Source: Thermoproteota archaeon
Lineage (GTDB): Archaea > Thermoproteota > Thermoprotei_A > EX4484-217-1 > JAPDJV01
Assembly: GCA_029258925.1 (NCBI GenBank)
Contig: JAPDJV010000051.1
Span: 1 to 33,713 of the forward strand
DNA length: 33,713 nt
Direction of reading: 5' to 3'
Below are positions 32,914 through 33,713 of this stretch, piece after piece. The translations under genes and the position numbers were made by a program. The notes under the pieces are model-generated. The model made no database searches, was not told the origin of the DNA, and worked only from the letters and a program-made list of their open reading frames with translations. Numbering within the stretch: the stretch's first letter is position 1; every line of letters starts with the position of its first letter.

Positions 32914-32934
32914 ATCTACAATGGGGTGTGGGTG

Positions 32935-33150
32935 TTGAATATTATCGTGGATAAGCTTAGAATGCAAGGGTATAGTGTTGAAATGATCGAGTATGGCCGG
33001 AATTGGATAATGCTTAGAATCGATGGATCGGCTATAAGAGTAGTGTGGATCGAGGAGACTGGAGAAGTATTTATAACGGGAGACACGCTGCCTGCTGACG
33101 TGAAGAAGAGTATAGAGTCCGTTTTTCTCGGTATTATACGTTCCAAGTGA
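32935..33150 (+). CDS. Small beta-rich protein, unknown
   Basis: 71 aa (74 from GTG 32926). Alternating strands with charged loops (MIEYGRNWIMLRIDG, WIEETGEVFITG) and a final helix. No family recognised. TTG 32935 follows GGGGTG at proper spacing; GTG 32926 and 32932 remain possible. Alone between a flavoprotein and the sRNA candidate. Confidence 0.6.
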   Translation: MNIIVDKLRMQGYSVEMIEYGRNWIMLRIDGSAIRVVWIEETGEVFITGDTLPADVKKSIESVFLGIIRSK

Positions 33151-33202
33151 GAATTATTTAAACACTTATTTGGAACCACTTAATTCAATATTACATCATA
33201 AC

Positions 33203-33270
33203 TTGGTCAGATAATCGACCCTTCGACATCCCTTTAAGGGTTCCACCTATGTCGGCCTCATCATCTGAAT
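33203..33270 (-). ncRNA. C/D-box sRNA candidate (2'-O-methylation guide)
   Basis: On the minus strand a perfect C box ATGATGA (33264-33258) is followed by a 12-base guide GGCCGACATAGG, a degenerate D' (TGGA), a short CCCTTAAAGGG loop that can pair, a degenerate C' (ATGTCGA, five of seven), a second 12-base guide AGGGTCGATTAT and a perfect D box CTGA (33210-33207). That is the standard archaeal layout with both guides of normal length. The D' guide is complementary to the universally conserved AUGUCGGC of the 23S peptidyl-transferase region (E. coli about 2503-2510), with an extra G-U pair and further matches beyond. No terminal stem was seen. Confidence 0.75.
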
Positions 33271-33560
33271 ATATAGACGTGAAATTGCCTTTTTATTATT
33301 TTTCCTAATGCAATCATAATGTCGTACTAGTGGTCTTCAAGTGGTATTAGCTCGTGTTTCTCCACACAATATCCTGTGGACTCTTTAAAGTATTGGAAAC
33401 TTTTCTGGAAGAAACCTTTACATGCTCTCCTGTTTTTTCGAAAACCTTGCCCTCCGGCTACCAATAGCTTACTTAAAGAAATTATTTTCCTTAAGTCATT
33501 AGTTACTCTCGTACGGGAAAACATATATTGGTTTCATATTTTTCGAAACACTAGGGGGCA
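33271..33560. other. Intergenic region before the oxidoreductase gene
   Basis: AT-rich. Two overlapping opposite ORFs of about 63-65 codons (33327-33524 minus, 33376-33567 plus) have no ribosome binding site and unlikely compositions. A GTTTT-TTCG-AAAAC hairpin lies near 33440. TATA-like CATATATT around 33520 could serve the gene starting at 33564. Confidence 0.4.
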
Positions 33561-33563
33561 TTG

Positions 33564-33713
33564 TTGAGGAAGTTTATGACCGGGAACGAGGCTGTTGTTG
33601 AGGGTGCTATTTTAGCTGGCTGCAGGTTTTATGCCGGCTACCCTATTACTCCTGCTAGTGAGGTTTTGGAGTTGATGGCTTCTAGGCTTCCTGGTGTTGG
33701 TGGTGTTTTTGTT
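33564..33713 (+). CDS. 2-oxoacid:ferredoxin oxidoreductase alpha subunit, 5' end
   Basis: First 50 codons of a KorA/2-oxoacid:ferredoxin oxidoreductase alpha subunit. KFMTGNEAVVEGAILAG followed by CRFYAGYPITPASEVLELM is the family N-terminus with the YPITP(A/S) loop. TTG 33564 is chosen: GGGGG at 33554-33558 lies five bases upstream and the KFMTGNEA start is typical; the internal ATG at 33576 would cut family residues. The rest lies beyond the window. The complex oxidises 2-oxoacids and reduces ferredoxin. Confidence 0.92.
   Translation, partial: MRKFMTGNEAVVEGAILAGCRFYAGYPITPASEVLELMASRLPGVGGVFV

Noticed and set aside
33327..33567. Opposed ORFs of 63-65 codons before the oxidoreductase
   Set aside because: No ribosome binding sites, mutual overlap and no recognisable motifs.

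Overview
The window looks like a chromosomal segment of a hyperthermophilic archaeon, most likely a Thermoproteota (crenarchaeal) lineage such as the Desulfurococcales; the genus cannot be fixed from sequence alone. The evidence is a group II chaperonin (thermosome), a two-domain glutaredoxin-like protein disulfide oxidoreductase, an archaeal-type ThiI, BRE/TATA-like promoters, GGTGA/GAGGTG ribosome binding sites with many TTG and GTG starts, a C/D-box guide RNA candidate and a 2-oxoacid:ferredoxin oxidoreductase. Base composition is AT-rich and genes are tightly packed.

Layout. 1-7.6 kb: the 5' part of a thermosome gene with a clear promoter; a TtuA/Ncs6-like protein that has lost its PP-loop; a thioredoxin-fold gene without CXXC paired with a zinc-ribbon gene; a membrane-anchored transglutaminase-like protein translationally coupled to a membrane partner; a small unknown gene; and an M48 membrane metalloprotease. 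7.6-10.3 kb: two overlapping DUF131 membrane genes, a DegT-family aminotransferase and the disulfide oxidoreductase. 10.3-11.8 kb: a decayed IS200/IS605-type (IS1341-like) element. It has a tnpB pseudogene with four frameshifts, a divergent small ORF, a shared palindromic TATA region, and a hairpin that buries the tnpB ribosome binding site. 11.8-18.4 kb: a PfkB kinase, a COG2522-like regulator next to thiI, an Hsp20-like gene, a GH38-like protein lacking much of its catalytic domain, a duplicated Lrp-like regulator and an unknown gene. 18.8-21.6 kb: an HD phosphohydrolase, a DUF457 membrane hydrolase and a YtcJ-type amidohydrolase.

21.6-28.9 kb is the functional centre: [NiFe]-hydrogenase maturation genes hypD, hypE, hypF and hypC in two divergent pairs. 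hypD overlaps a thioredoxin-fold gene and hypC is followed by moaB. HypE and HypF make the CN ligand, and HypC and HypD carry and assemble the Fe(CN)2CO unit. hypA, hypB and the hydrogenase itself are not in the window.

28.9-33.7 kb: a winged-helix regulator divergent from a QueT-family transporter, a SagB-like nitroreductase, a CoA-disulfide-reductase/NADH-oxidase-like flavoprotein, a small unknown protein, a strong C/D-box sRNA candidate whose D' guide matches the peptidyl-transferase-centre segment of 23S rRNA, and the 5' end of a 2-oxoacid:ferredoxin oxidoreductase alpha subunit running off the right edge.

No tRNA, rRNA or CRISPR array was seen. The most unusual items are the PP-loop-less TtuA paralogue, the C/D sRNA, the regulatory architecture of the decayed tnpB element, and the redox-fold gene embedded in the hyp cluster.
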